Below are positions 21,309-33,529 of a stretch of 64,000 nt of DNA, in pieces. Where the stretch lies: NCBI GenBank assembly GCA_016858145.1, contig JAEHOE010000034.1:620001-684000 (forward strand). The letters are read 5' to 3'. Positions within the stretch are counted from its first letter, which is position 1, and the number at the start of each line of letters is the position of its first letter. A program made the translations under genes and the position numbers. The notes beneath the pieces are model-generated. The model had not been told where the DNA came from and did no database searches. It was given only the letters and a program-made list of their open reading frames with translations. Source of the DNA: Edaphochlamys debaryana. Taxonomy: Eukaryota > Chlorophyta > Chlorophyceae > Chlamydomonadales.

Positions 21309-23332
21309 ATGACGTTCAGAGCCGAAGCGCCGCTACGACCCCGCGCGGCGCTCGGCGCGCCCCGGCGGCTCCCTCGCGCTGCGGCAGGGCCCCCGCACCT
21401 GCCTCACAGAGCCGCTGCAGAACTCGCAGTAGCAGGTCGCAGCTCTTCGCTTGCCTGGCCCTCAGCAGCAGGGGGGCGCGCGCCGCGCCTAACGCGCACG
21501 CGCGGCCCGGCCCCGGCCGCCTCGGCCGCGTCAGGCGGGGCCGCCGGGCCGCCTCCCGGGTCCGCAGCGGGGGCAGCGGAGGCCATGAGCTACTGCGAGC
21601 CAATGGCTGTGTCGACCCTGCGGACGGCGGCGGCCCGGGTGGCCGCAGCGGCCAGGTCGCGAGGCGCCCGCGGCTCCCCCCCTCCTCCCTCGCCTCCTCC
21701 CTCTATTGCCCCAGAGCAGCAGCAGCGGCAGCAGCAGGCGGTGAGGGCGCAGGCCGCCGGCCGTGGCGCAGGGCAGGGCGCCGTGCTGTCTGTGGCGACG
21801 GCGGCGGCGGCGGCGCCGTCGGGTCGGGCGGTGGGGGTGGCGGCACCTGCCGCCCTCGCCGCCGACAACGGCAATGGCAGCGGCGGTGGCGGCTCAGCAG
21901 GAGCCGGCAGGGTGAGCCCGGCGGTGGCGGGGGAAGACAGGGCCGCCGCAGGATCGACTGGCGGCGGCAGCGGCGGTGGGCTCCCTGACGACGACGGCGG
22001 CGGCGGCGGCGACGAAGCATCGTACCTGGTCAACTACGGCACTGCCGTACGAGTGCTGCGTGAGGACATTCCGCAGGTGGGCACAAGGGCGCGGAGTCTC
22101 TGGGCTCAACTGTGCGGCGGGCAAGGTCCCCACCGGCCTCCCCTACCCTACCCTGTCAGTGTCTCATCGCCCTGCCCTGCCTTTCACACCCCTCTCCTCC
22201 CTTCCCCGGCCTACCTTAAACCTCTGTCCCTGCCTCTGTCTCCCACCACCCTCCCCTAGGTCCTGGCCCGGCCCCTGCGCTGGTCCATCTACCGCCCCGA
22301 CCTGGCCCTGCTGAGCCCCTGGGGGCCGCCGCTGCGGGGGCTGAGGGGATACCAGCTGCTGCACAGGTGTGGGGCGGCGTGAGGGGTCAATGGATCGTGC
22401 AGCTAGCCGGGTCAAGCCCCCCAGCCGGTAGTGCGACGGGTTAAGCAGCCAGGGAAGCAGTGCCGCCCACGTTACCAGCAGTAGATGAGGTGGGGGGTGG
22501 GGCGCGGGGAACGGACCCTGGGGTGGGGGGGAGCAGGGGGCGGGTCAGGGTAGCCTATAGATGAGATCGGTGCCCTCGTTCCACTCGCGTGTGTACGTCT
22601 TCAGAGTTGACGCCCCACTCCACCCCACGGCCCCCCGCCCCAGCATCATGCGCGGCCTGGCCCGGGCCCTGTACCGCGCATCCGCTGTGGAGCTGCTGCG
22701 CCTCTGGAGTCCAGTGGGGCCCGGCGGGGGCGGCGGCGGCGGCAGCGGGGGCTACGGCGGTTTCGGTGGATACGGTGACGGCGGCAATGGCCGCACCCAG
22801 GGCGGCCGTGGCGGCGGCGGCAGGGGCGCCGCCGGCGGAGGGTGCGGCTCGGATGGCGGCGGCAGCGGCGGGGGTCTGCTGCGGGCGAGGTGGCGCGCGA
22901 CGGCCCACCCCTGGCTGCCGTGGGCCGGGGAGTCGTGTGTGGAGGTCATATCCACCTACAGGTGAGCGCACACGGGCAGTGGGGGGCACAGACCAGGTGC
23001 AACCCTACTCCTCCGGCCCTCATTCTCCGCAGTCCCAACCCGCTGGCCCCGCTGCTGCCCTACCTCCGTGTGGCCCACTCCCACCTACCCCGCCTCTCCC
23101 CCTTCTTTCCCCCCTTGCACCCCCAAGGTTCGACTCCCGCGGCCTCATTGCGGTGCACGAGCTCACCCGCGTCATCCCGCCCGAGCCGCCGCTGCTGCTT
23201 TGGCCGCTGCTGGCGGTGGCACGGCTGCTCGGGGGCAGAGGGGCGGAGGGGGAGGCGGAGGCGGGGCGGGGCGGCCGCGTGCCCATCCCCGGCGCGGGCG
23301 CGGGGTTCAGCGGCACGCCGGAGGGGGGGTAG
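21309..23332 (+). CDS. DUF2358-family protein, probably chloroplast-targeted
   Basis: Four exons join in phase: 21309-22076, 22260-22366, 22605-22961 and 23128-23332 (TAG), giving 478 residues. The first 95 residues are Ala/Arg/Pro/Ser-rich with few acids, as in algal chloroplast transit peptides. After a disordered Gly/Ala/Ser stretch comes LVNYGTAVRVLREDIPQ, then RWSIYRPDLALLSPW and YQLLHRVDAPL. This matches the start of the DUF2358 domain known from plant plastid proteins (a NYG...LREDxP motif followed by IY..D..F.DP). A Gly-rich insertion of about 60 residues interrupts the domain before WRATAHPWLPW and the final strand FDSRGLIAVHELTRVIPPEP. Function is unknown in the family. The last intron ends in AAG rather than CAG. 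Confidence 0.8.
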
Positions 23333-23706
23333 AGCCGGGGGGCTAGCGCGGGCGCGGCTTGGGGCGTAGCGCAGGCGTGGGGCACCGGGCCACCGGCAGG
23401 GGAGGGCCTGGGCGAGGCGTTGCAAGTGCCGCGGCTTAACAGGAGGCAGGCTGTGGACTCAGACTGCTGTAGGCATGGCGTGCTCTTAGTGGTGTATGGG
23501 CTCGAGGCCAGGGAGGTCTGGAAGAGGCGGGAGAGGTGGGACAGATAGGAGGGGAAAGGGAGTCGGGTTCGTGCCGAGGGCAACGGCCGGCAACCGACGC
23601 GTCTCCTTCCTCCTCTCGCAACTCGGTCTGTTGTATCACACCGCACACTTCCACAATCAGGGTCTCACCTGCCAGCCCTGGGCAACTTAAAGCGCGACCG
23701 GGCGCA
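23333..23706. other. Short intergenic region
   Basis: 374 bases separate the DUF2358 stop from the C53 start, both on the + strand. No TGTAA motif was found after the upstream stop, so its polyadenylation signal must be a variant or lie inside the next gene. Confidence 0.45.
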
Positions 23707-26700
23707 ATGAGTGAACCGCTGGTTGCGAGACTCGTAGGCGAGGGAGTTGACCGCCCGGAGGCCTCGCTACCACTAGATATCAACTATGCCAAGCTTACGG
23801 AGTGGCTGGTGAGCACGCTGGCGAGGAGCGACAAGCGGCCGGTCCAGTATCGCTCGTGGAGGGAGCTAGAGCACTACCGGTGACGTATGCAAGTTTACAG
23901 CAGCTTAAACTCACCGGTCTGGCTGCAGGTGACCCGCCAGAAAATCCCCAAGGATTGGCACAAGCGCCTGCAAGTGATCCAGGCCAAAGCGGCTGACGCG
24001 CTCAAAGAGGTGCCCGCCGAGGTGCTCAACGGGCTATCCGATGGGCCCGAGGCATCGATGGACTACCTTCGGGCGGTGGAGATCAGGGACAAGCTCGCGA
24101 GCACGGCCGAGCGCGGCCTGTTTGGCGGCCTGTCGGGGCCGGCGGGGACGTGGGACAAGATCGTGAAGGCGTACGAGAAGCAATGTGAGGGCGGGGGTGG
24201 GGTCCGACGACGCACGTCGTCGGGGGCTCGGGGGGAGGTTGGGCCCGCCCATACCCCCACGCGGCCTCGGCTTGTCGGCCGCCGCGTGCGGGGCCTTACT
24301 CGAGGCTGACGGCCCCAGTTAGGAGTCGTGGCAGGACAAGCCCCGACCTGCCTTCTCGCGGGGGCCCCACCGCCTTCTGGCTGGAAGTCTGGCAGGGGGG
24401 CTGTTGGCTACGGCTGCAACCGCAGCGGTGCCGCCATGTCCAGCAGATGCTCCCCCTCCCAAACACACGGACGCCTCTCGCTGCGGCGCCTTTGTTGCCG
24501 CCGCCACTCTCCACCCGCCTCTCGGCCACCCCCTGAGCCTCGCTCGAGACCCTGGCCCTGCACCCCAATGGCCCCACACCAGCACCCTCAATGCTCGCCC
24601 TTACCTCCCTACCCCGTCCTATCCTCCCTTCCCTACGCCCCCCAGACGTGTACCTGGGCGAGTGCGGGCAGGCGCTAGTTCAGAACGTGGACTTCGAGAT
24701 CCCCTACCTGCGGAAACAGGTGGGGGGCGGGGGTGGCGGCCGGGGAGGCCGGGCAAGGGCTGATGGGGTCTAGACGGTGGGACCCCTTTCCTCTGCAAGC
24801 AGACAGGGATGGGGGATTTCGGGCGGCCTTCAGGGCAAGTAGGCGCTTGTATGGGAGAGCAAGCATGGCTTGGGCAGTGCTTGCCTACCGTGGCTCCCTC
24901 CGCCACGCCCTTGGCTTTCAACATCCCCCCCCACACACACTCCCCACTGCTCCCCCCAGGCCGCCAAGCTCAACCAGCAGATCCAGGACTGCGAGCGCAA
25001 GCACGCCGAGTGCCTGCGCAACGCGGCCACGTGCGCAGCCAAGTACAAGGAGGTGGGGGGAGGGGGCTGTAGGAGGAGGAGGGGAGATGGGTGGGAGTGG
25101 AGTGTTTGGGGTCGAAGACGCGGTGCGGGGGCCGTGGCTCAGCCGGGTCTCCGTGGGGCCCTGGGGTCCTGTGGGGCTCTGCAGGGTCGCTCGTGAGTCC
25201 CGCACAACGCCACCCCCAGAACACGCCCCATCTCTCATCCCTCCCTGCCTCTCATCCCACCCCTCGCGTCTCACCCACCCACCCACCCCAGGAGTGCAAG
25301 AAGCTGGGCATTGAGGGCGTGGCGGTGCGGAGTGAGCTCCGGGCGCTGGGGCGGGAGCTGCCGGGGCTGATGCGGGGCGTGGTGGCGGGGCTGCACGACC
25401 CGCGGCTGCAGGTGGGGGGGGGAGAGGGGAGGGAGGGCTGCTGGGAGGTGAGGGCAAGGTGGCTTTGGGGGAGGGGGTGTAGGCTTGAGGGAGGGGCGTT
25501 GAGGAGGTGAGGAGGGGAGGGGAAGGGAGGGAGAGGGAGAAAAGGAGGGAGAGGGTGAAGGAGGGGCGGACCTGGGGAGCTTGGAGGCGGGAGCTGCGTG
25601 TGCAGATGGCGGGGTGGCGAGGTGGCGGAAGCGGGAGGAGTGCTGACATGGCGCGGCTGCAGCCGGGAACCCGGGCTACCACTCACCAGGCCCGGCCGCC
25701 TCAGAGTGCTGTCGCCCTGCTCTATGGCGCAATGGAGCCCTCGTAGTGCATGACGCCCTGCCCTGCCCTGTCCGGTTCTGTCCGGTCCGGTACGACACCT
25801 GCCGTGCCCTCCAGGCGGCGGCCGACTACTACGCCGCATTCACTCGCTTCGCGCACGCACCGCGGGTGGCCAAGGGGGCGGCGGCGGCGGGGGCGGCGGC
25901 GGCGGCGGGTCCCCCCCTGGAGCCAGCCTCTATGCTGCCCACCCTTTTCGAGATCCGGGCCCGGCAGACGCAGCCGCCGCCGCCCGAGGACGATGCGGCG
26001 GAGGCCAGCACGTCAGCGGCGGCGGGCGGGATAGACTGGGACATTGGCGGCGGCGCAGCCGACGCTTCGTCTTCTGCCGCTCCAGCGGCGGCGGTTGACA
26101 TCGACTGGGACCTGGGGGCGGCGACGGCGGACGCCGGAGGCGACGGCGACGGCGACGGCGGCGGTGGCGGCGGCGGGATCAACTGGGACTTCGACATGAC
26201 AGACACTGGCGGCGGCGGCGGTCCCGGCGGCGACGCTGACGGCGGCGCTGCCGCCGCCGCGGCCCCGATCGCCATCGACTGGGACATTGAGGTCGACGCC
26301 GTCGGCGATGCCGCCGCCGCTAACGCCAACAACGCCGCCGGCACCGGCGCCGCCGCTGACGCAGCTGACGTGGCGGCGGCTGGCGGTGCCGCCAGCGGCG
26401 ACCCGGATGACGTGGCGGCGGCGCGGCTGGAGCGGGACGGGGAGTACCGGGCAAGGCTGGTGGATGACCTGATGGAGCTAAGGGCCTTCCTGGCGCAGGT
26501 GGGGTGGTGGTGGGGGGTGGGGAGTTGATGTGGGTTGTGTGGTATGGATGGGGGCGGGCGGTGGGGTTAGGCCGTGGGGTGGCGGGGGGCGCTGGAGAGC
26601 CTGGCGTGGCAATGGGGGGGGCGCTGGCGGGGGGCGCTGGCGTGGGAATGGGAATGGGGGGGCGGGTAAGGGACCTGATGGGCTTGTTGGTCCGCCTGCG

Positions 26701-27600
26701 CCCGCGCCTGGAGCTGCGCTTGCCCATGGGGCCGAGTAGGGGTAGGGACAGAGGCAGGTATGGCCCTCGGCGACCGGTTCCGGTCAGGAGCGTACAGCAG
26801 CAGAGATGACGGGGCGTGGCAGCCCGCCGCCCATTACCACCGCCCCGTCTCTTCCTGCGTCTTCCATCCCCGAGACTTCCCCCCACCTACCCACACACCC
26901 TTTCCCCCTGGGCCCTTCCCAACGGTAGCGCAAGGCCGAGCTGTCCTCCGCGGGCGGCGAGGCGCTGGCGGCGGCCGCCCCCGAGGGCGTGAGCGTTACG
27001 TCGGTGGACGGCGGCGCCGTGGCGGGGTGGCTGGGGGCGGTGGGGGGCGTGCTGGCGCAGCTGGGCTCCCCGCGGTTCCGGCAGCTGCTGCTCATCGCCA
27101 CGAGCAAGCGGTGAGGGGGTGGGGACGAAGGGGGAGGGCGGCAAGGAACGGCAAGAGACGTCAGGGCTGCGGGGGGGAGCACGGCAGTCGTTCCCCCGCA
27201 GCAGAACACACGATGGCTGAGAGCTTTCCACCCAAGCCGAGGCGGCGCTATGTCGCTCCGCGCCCGCTCCCTTCATCCCCCTACCCTCTGACCCCCCGTC
27301 CCACCTTCCCTCCTCCCCTCCCCCTCCCCCCCTGTCAGGTACCTGGACCGCCTGGAGGCCTCCCTGCAGCGCCAGGCGGGGGCCGAGGCCAAGCTGCTGC
27401 GCGCCGCCGAGGACGTGACGGCGCGGCGGCACGAGGCGCGCGGGGCCTTGGTGGGCACCGCCCCCCGCGTGGCGGCGCTGGTGGAGCGCTCGCGGCGGCT
27501 CAAGGCGCTGGCGGAGCGGGGCATCGGCGCGGCGCTGGGCGGGAAGCGGAGCATCAATGTGCTGGGCGAGATCAACAACGTGCTGGCGGCGGGGCAGTAG
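23707..27600 (+). CDS. CDK5RAP3: C53/CDK5RAP3 homologue (UFMylation and ER-phagy adaptor)
   Basis: Eight exons join in phase: 23707-23808, 23929-24184, 24646-24719, 24960-25052, 25292-25411, 25815-26498, 26929-27110 and 27339-27600, giving 590 residues. The sequence follows animal and plant C53: LPLDINYAKLTEWL at the start, IPKDWHKRLQVIQAK, GTWDKIVKAYEKQ, YLGECGQALVQNVDFEIPYL, then a coiled coil, ECKKLGIEG, LVDDLMELRAFLAQ, and SINVLGEINNVL at the end. The disordered linker carries IDWDIG, IDWDLG, INWDFD and IDWDIE. These are the shuffled ATG8/UFM1-binding motifs by which C53 links the UFL1-DDRGK1 ligase at the ER to autophagy. Codon-level features match neighbouring genes. A TGTAA lies about 190 bases after the stop. 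Confidence 0.93.
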
Positions 27601-27788
27601 GAGGGGGAGGGGGATGAGGGGGGAGTGGAGTGGCTGGGGAGAGGCGACGTGGGTTGGGAGAGTGGTGGCGGAGGGGCCTTGGCAGTGGGGATACGCAGGT
27701 GACTGGGGAGGAGGGCATAGCCCTCGCACGCAGTACACCAGCTACGAGGCTTCCTGGCACTGCACGGAGCTTGAAGGCGTGGGCGATG

Positions 27789-27793
27789 TGTAA
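27789..27793 (+). terminator. Polyadenylation signal of the C53 gene (TGTAA)
   Basis: A TGTAA pentamer lies 189 bases after the TAG of the C53 gene, the expected place for the chlorophycean polyadenylation signal. Confidence 0.6.
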
Positions 27794-28359
27794 TGGTGAT
27801 GCGGTTGACCCGACTGGGAAGCGGCAGGCGGACGGGCGCTGGTGCGGGCTAGGAGGCTTGCGGCGGGCTGAGTGGACGGACGGGCGGTATGGGCTGGTCT
27901 CGACGAAGGCTGTCAGGGCTTCAAGGGCTCTGGTCCTGACCGCGGAACGCGACTGCGTGCACTCTCGAGTGCTTCCCCAGTGGCTCGGCGGCATTGGTGC
28001 ATAGGGAGATTAGGGACACGGCTTACAAAGCCTGTGGCCATAGCGCAGCGATTGATATGGGCATATGGCCACGAATGACCTGCAGACCCGGACGCCTCGA
28101 CGCAGCCTGTAGACGGGTTCCAGGGTCAACATCTCCCCCAAGCCAAGCCCAACACAAGGGGTCAACCTCAAGCCCAAAACACGAGTTCAGCTCTCAGGCC
28201 CTGCCCTGCCGCCCTCTGACTCCTCTCCGCCATCTCGGTACCCTCCAGGTCCAGCAACTGTCAGCCTCGCTCCTACTCCCCCGTCGCTACACCCTCTCCA
28301 CTAAGCGCTCCGCGTCATTGATGTCGTCTACCCCCTCCACAGTCCACACCCTCCCCTGC
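27794..28359. other. Convergent 3' flank
   Basis: The region lies between the ends of the + C53 gene and the minus gene at 28360. A TGTAA for the minus strand (TTACA on +) occurs near 28022. Nothing else is recognised. Confidence 0.45.
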
Positions 28360-29357
28360 TCAGAACACACGCGTAGCCGATCCAAACCGCGACTTGCCCA
28401 GCCCAACCGATCTCCCAACGGGCGAGTCTAGCAGCCCTGACTGATCAAAGATGGCTGGGGTGCTGGCCTGCCGTACGACGCCCGGCCGTACGGCACCAAA
28501 CGCCCGGCTCAGCCCGCGGCTCAGCCCGCGCTGCTGCTCCTCCTGCTGTGCCGTACGCTCGGCCGCCATGGCTATGTGCATCGCGGCCCTAGCGGTGGCC
28601 AGGTCTTGAGTGGCTTGGTGCAGCTGGTCTCGGAAGGCGTCTGCGGGGTTTCGGGAGAGGGGGGCCCAGCGAGAGAGGGGCGAGTTTGGCATTGTAAGGG
28701 ACGGTCAGTCCCTGGTCAGTCGGGCAGTGCAGAGGACCCGGGAGGAGCTTGTGCATGAGGGATGGGGGTCAGGAGCGCTTGTGTTGTACCAGTTGTGCGA
28801 CCGTGCGGCCCCTCGTCCGACCGCCCTGCCCCAGACCCCTTCCCCCTGGACCTCCCCTCGGGACCTCCACACTCGCCTGCCAAGACGACCTTGACGCACG
28901 TGCTCCTCCCCTCCAGCGCCTCCAGCAGACCGAGGCAGCTCTCCATGCGCTCCTGAAGGTTCTGGGGGAAGGCACGGGAGCGAGGGCGCGAACTCAGGAT
29001 TCGGGGCCCGTCGCAGGGTCCGTCGAGGACGCGGGCTTGGCCCCAGGCCGGCCGCGGGGCCCACGGACGGGGACTTCGTGGACCCCGACCGTGGTCTGGA
29101 CGGACCGGGCCCGCGACTCGCGCTTCCGCGCTTTGAAGCGCCCGCTCGCGAGCACCAGGCTTGATTCTTACCTGCAGCGCGACGAGTGTGCCCGGCCCTT
29201 GCGCCATGCTGTCTTGGGATTGGGCTGTCACTCTGGCGACCAGCTTGTCGGCGAGCTGAAGCTGTGAAAGCATACAATCAAGGTTGGCTTGCAGTGGATG
29301 AAGCGCGGAACTGTTCCAAACCGCGGAGGCCGCTGAGTCGTGAAGGGAGCGATGCAT
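28360..29357 (-). CDS. Small helical protein, paralogue of the gene at 45118-45954; contains a GC-AG intron
   Basis: Minus-strand exons 29357-29172, 28961-28877 and 28640-28360 give 183 residues. The first intron is gt-ag. The second has no usable gt, but the exon ending GGCAG before GCGAGT keeps phase 1 and joins VKVVLA to DAFRDQL exactly where the paralogue joins VKVVRA to DEYRAQV, so a GC donor is used. Residues 18-62 align without gaps to the paralogue's first exon (17 of 44 identical, both ending ALQ). The second exons match 15 of 28. Composition suggests amphipathic helices. The carboxy tail (GLSRGLSRAFGAV onward) is longer than in the paralogue and Ser/Gly/Arg-rich. No known family is recognised. 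Confidence 0.75.
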
Positions 29358-29862
29358 TCTCGCGCGCCTAGTAAGCTGCGTGATTTGTATGTGTGAGCTC
29401 AGCCTATTACAAGCTAGACGTTATGCACGAAGGTCCCTCTAAAAGGCACGGCCGATCGGGCCGGGCCGGACCCGGCGAGGGCCGTGCTGGGCCTAGAGCA
29501 AAGCCCATGCCTGGTAACTCCAGACCGCCTCACCGCCGGCCCGGCAAGACGATGCTATGTAATAGGCACAAACTCCGGGTTCCGGTCTTCCGGGGCATGC
29601 GGGGCCGTCGAGCCACCCTTCTCACCAGTTGAGAAGTGCTTGCCTGTGCATCTTTCAGGCGCAAGCCTGGTGCCTGACTATCTGGCAGGTAGGGGGATGC
29701 GGATGGTCAAAGCGGGACGAAGAGAACGCGCGATGTGGTGGAGCGGGGAGAGCCGGGGGGTTCAGGAACCCGCACGCAGTGCGGCGGGGACGGGCAGGGG
29801 ACTCCGTTGACGAGGTCAAGGAGGGTCTACGGAATTCAGTTAAGTGTATAATCTGCTTAGAC
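29358..29862. other. Divergent upstream region, including DUS 5' UTR
   Basis: This is the shared upstream region of the minus gene starting at 29357 and the DUS3-like gene at 29863. A TATA-like GTGTATAATC lies about 20 bases before the latter's ATG. No coding sequence was identified. Confidence 0.4.
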
Positions 29863-32800
29863 ATGCTGACTAAGTTACAGCACCGGGGCCTCCCGGCACA
29901 CCGGCCGCTGGTGCCGGCTGCATGCCGAGGCCGCCGAGCTGCGAGCTTGCGCACGAGGGCCGCCGAAGCAGTTGAAGCGGTCGCACCAGAGGAGGTGGCC
30001 AGCGAGCCCTCGACATCGGGGCAGAACGCGGACTGGGACTATGAGGTGCGCTCGCAACCGCACACCGAGCTCGCGTCAGCTGGAGCAGAGCTCCGACTCT
30101 GTGCCCTGCGTCTCTAAGCTCAGCATATCCCAAATGTGAAGCCGTGTGGGGAAACACGGCCACCCTGACGGCCCTCCATCTCCATCCCGCAGGCGCCCGC
30201 CTGGGTCCGCGAGCGCAACGCTGCGTTCGCCAAGCGGCTGCAGGGGAAACTGGTGCTGGCGCCGCTCACCAAGGTGGAGTGTGCTTTTGTTCTTGGGCGG
30301 GGTCACTGGTGGGGTGGGGCTCAAGGGCCTGGGGGCCAGGCTCAGGCCCTGCCGCCACAGCTCGCAACGTCGTGGCCGTTCCCCAACAAACTCCAACCCG
30401 TCCACCCCCTCCCTCCAACCCCAGGGCGGCAATGTGCCCTTCCGACGCCTGTGCCTCCACTTCGGCTGTGAGGTGACCATGAGCGAGATGGCCTTCACCA
30501 AGCCCCTGCTCAAGGGTGTGTGTGTGGGGGGGGGGGGATGGGAGGGCCCCGGGCAGGAGGGCAGAAGGGCGAGGCGGGAGGGCGGCACCCGTACAGCATT
30601 GTACGTTTGCCCAAGTTGGGCGGGGCGGTGCACCAGTTTGCAAACTGGTACATAGGCCTTCGCGCCTGGCAGAGTGCCGTTTGGATCTACGTAGCGCCGT
30701 CTGAGAAAAGCGCCCCTCCAACGCGACCTCCCCAGGCGACCGCGTGGAGCGTGCGCGGCTGTACCGGGCCAAGGGGGAGGAGCTGTTCGGCTTCCAGGTG
30801 CGGAGGCAGGGCGTGGGGCGCCCTTCTGGGTCCCCTGACATTGCTCCCTCAGGGGTCAACCCTGAATGGCCCTCCCTCCATGCCCTTACGTGCGTGGCCC
30901 ACCCCCTTGGGGGTCACCTCGATCGCTGAGTGCCCTTCCCCCCTGCTCTTCCCTGCCCTCCCTACCCTTTTCCCCCCCTTCCCCCCCAGGTTGCCACCAA
31001 GACCATCGATGACGGAATGGCGGCAGCCAAAATGGCGGCCGAGGTGGGGGTGCCTAGGTGGGGTGTGGGGTTTCGGCCGTTGCGATTCTACGTGGCACCC
31101 GGCGTGTAGCGCGGGAGCAAGAGCTCTGCAGTATTTTTCTGGGGAGCTCGTGAAGGGGCAGTCAAATCCGCTCTGTCAGCTCTGCCTCGCCCCCACCTGC
31201 CTGACACCCTGCGCTCCCTTCCTCCCTTGGCGCAGGGCGGTGCCGCCTTCATGGACATCAACTGCGGTGGGGCGGGGTGGAGAGGGTGTGCGCGCAAAGC
31301 CAGTCTATCGATCAACCTAGTTATAACGGGAACACACGCCGATGGGGGCTGCGTGCTGCGGCCTAATGGTCCTGGAGGCGTTTGCGGGCAAAGCCCATTC
31401 TGCTAGTCATACCGGTCTACCGGGCATCGCTCACCCCCTCCTCCGCCCCCCTCCTCCGGCCCCCCTGCCCCCAGGCTGCCCCATCTTCGAGGCCACCCGC
31501 CGCGGTATGGGCAGCGCCATGCTGCGCAAGCCCCTGTCCCTGGCCAAGATGGTGGCGGGCATAGCGGCGGGGTCGGAGCTGCCGGTCACCGTCAAGGTGG
31601 GGTTGCAGCGGGGGGCATAGAGGCGGGGAGGATAGGAGCGGGGAGGATAGGAGCGGGGGCGAGGGCCGGCCGTAGGGCGGAGCAAGGCTTGAGTCGGTGG
31701 TGACAGGTGCACAGGCGTCAGGTGCCGACCCTTCCCGCACCCCCCCTCCACCTCTCTCCAGGTGCGGCTGGGCGAGAACGACAAGAAGATCAACGTGGAC
31801 CGGGTGGTGGAGCTGCTGCACAAGGCGGGGGCGGCGGCGGTGACGGTGCACGGGCGCACGGCGGAGCAGCGGTGAGGGTGCGCGGGAGCGGCGGGGCCTC
31901 CCGGGGATGGCCGGGCCCTCATTGCTTACAACTGCAGAGCTTCCTCTCAACTTCCGCCACCCCCTCCAACCCCCTCTCCCCCTTTCAGCTACAAGAAGGC
32001 CGCCGACTGGGAGCGCGTGGGCGGTGTGGCGCGCTCCTCGCCCATGCCCATCATCGGCAACGGAGACATCCTCACGCACTTCGAGGCGCGGGCGCGGCTG
32101 GAGCAGTCGGTGCGTGCGGGGAGCAGGGGCGTGGCGTGGCAGGTCCCAGCAGGTCCCACGGTGCCGTGGGCTTTGCTGGCCCCTGCACGAAGAGGGGCGC
32201 GCAGAGTCGCGTATGGTGCGTGCCCCCAGCCTTCCGCTACACTCGCTTGGCCCCGAGCACGCTCCTCGTCCGTCCCTTTCCGCTGCCCCCAGGGCTGCCT
32301 TGCGGTGATGGCGGGGCGGGGGGCGCTGATCAAGCCCTGGATCTTCCAGGAGTTCAAGGAGGTGCGTGTGCCTGGCAGCACCGGAGCGCGGTGGGGATGG
32401 CGGATTGCAGTTGTGTTGCAGTGCCGGCCGAGGGGACCGGAACCCGGTACAGTGCAAAGGCACCGGGATCCTTCAACGATCGGGGAGCTCGAGAGGTCAG
32501 GGCGGGTGGCTTAGGGAACAGCACGCCAGGCCCAGGGCTCCTTCCCCAGCCTCCTCTCACCGCGTCCCGCAGGCAGGCGGCACGCAGCGCCCCACACGCC
32601 CACGGCGGCAACCCCTCCCGCCTCACCGCGTCCCGCACCCTCCGCGCAGGGCCGCGAGCTGCAGCTGAGTGCGGCAGACCGCGTGGGCGTGTACCGCCTG
32701 CTGGTGTCGTACATGAAGGTGCGCAGATCGGGGGCGCACGTACGGCACGAGCTGGGGCATCCATAGTTGGTGCCGACACCATCCGGCGCCGGGCCCTGGC

Positions 32801-33529
32801 TGCTACCCCCCCTCCCCCCTCCCCACAGGAGCACTTTGGCGACGACGAGTGGGGCCGCAGGAAGGCCTGGTACTTCTTCCCCTGGCACTTTGACTTCCTC
32901 ACGCGGTAAGCGGCCGTCCTAGCCCTGGCTTGTGCGGGCACGCATGGTCTTCAATTGCCCCCGAATACTGATGTTCATCAGCCTGCCTTTGCTATGGCTT
33001 GCGCGCCAGGGGGATCGACAGGCCATGGGTCCTGTAGCCCCCGCCTGTGCGGCCTCTCTCCAGTACGGCACTCATCTCCCCTCCCCTTTCCGTTCCTCGA
33101 TGCCCCCGTCCCTCGCTCAGCTACCGCTCGCTGCCCGAGTCCGTGTACGGCAGCTCGTCCCACCCGCTGATCATGACCCGTACGGACCTGGTGGACGAGC
33201 GGCTGGGCGAGACGCGCGAGGGCCTGGGCTGGGCCGAGCGGTTGCTGAGGTGCGAGCACCCCTCCGCGCACGAGGCTATCGCTGCCGCCCTGTGGGATGC
33301 GGGCTCGGACGCTGAAGCCGTGGCGGCTCTGGAGCGGATCGGGCGGGAGCAGGTGGAGGCGTGGGAGGAGGAGCTGCGTGCGGGGGGGCGCGGGGGGGAC
33401 GCGAGCCGGGGCGGCGGGCTGGGCGTGGGCGGGGCGCGGGAGGGCGAGGGCGGCGAGGGGGGCCGGGGCGGCAAGGGCGGGAAGCGGCGGCGGGGCGGGG
33501 GCGGGGATGAGGAGCTGGAGCGGGGCTGA
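29863..33529 (+). CDS. DUS3: DUS3-like tRNA-dihydrouridine synthase
   Basis: Thirteen exons join in phase: 29863-30045, 30193-30273, 30425-30515, 30736-30797, 30990-31043, 31236-31266, 31475-31596, 31762-31871, 31989-32109, 32293-32361, 32650-32718, 32829-32905 and 33121-33529, giving 492 residues. The enzyme reduces uridine in tRNA using FMN and NADPH. Visible motifs are KLVLAPLTKGGNVPFRRLC, DINCGCPIFEATRRGMGSAM with the catalytic Cys, VRLGENDKK, VHGRTAEQRYKKAADW, PIIGNGDI and VMAGRGALIKPWIFQEF (FMN phosphate site). The carboxy domain has HFGDDEWGRRKAWYFFPWH. Closest in pattern to DUS3. The usual CCCH zinc fingers are absent. Instead the first exon encodes an Arg/Ala-rich, acid-poor leader (MLTKLQHRGLPAHRPLVPAA) that looks like an organelle presequence. 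The last 60 residues are Gly/Arg/Lys-rich. Confidence 0.9.
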
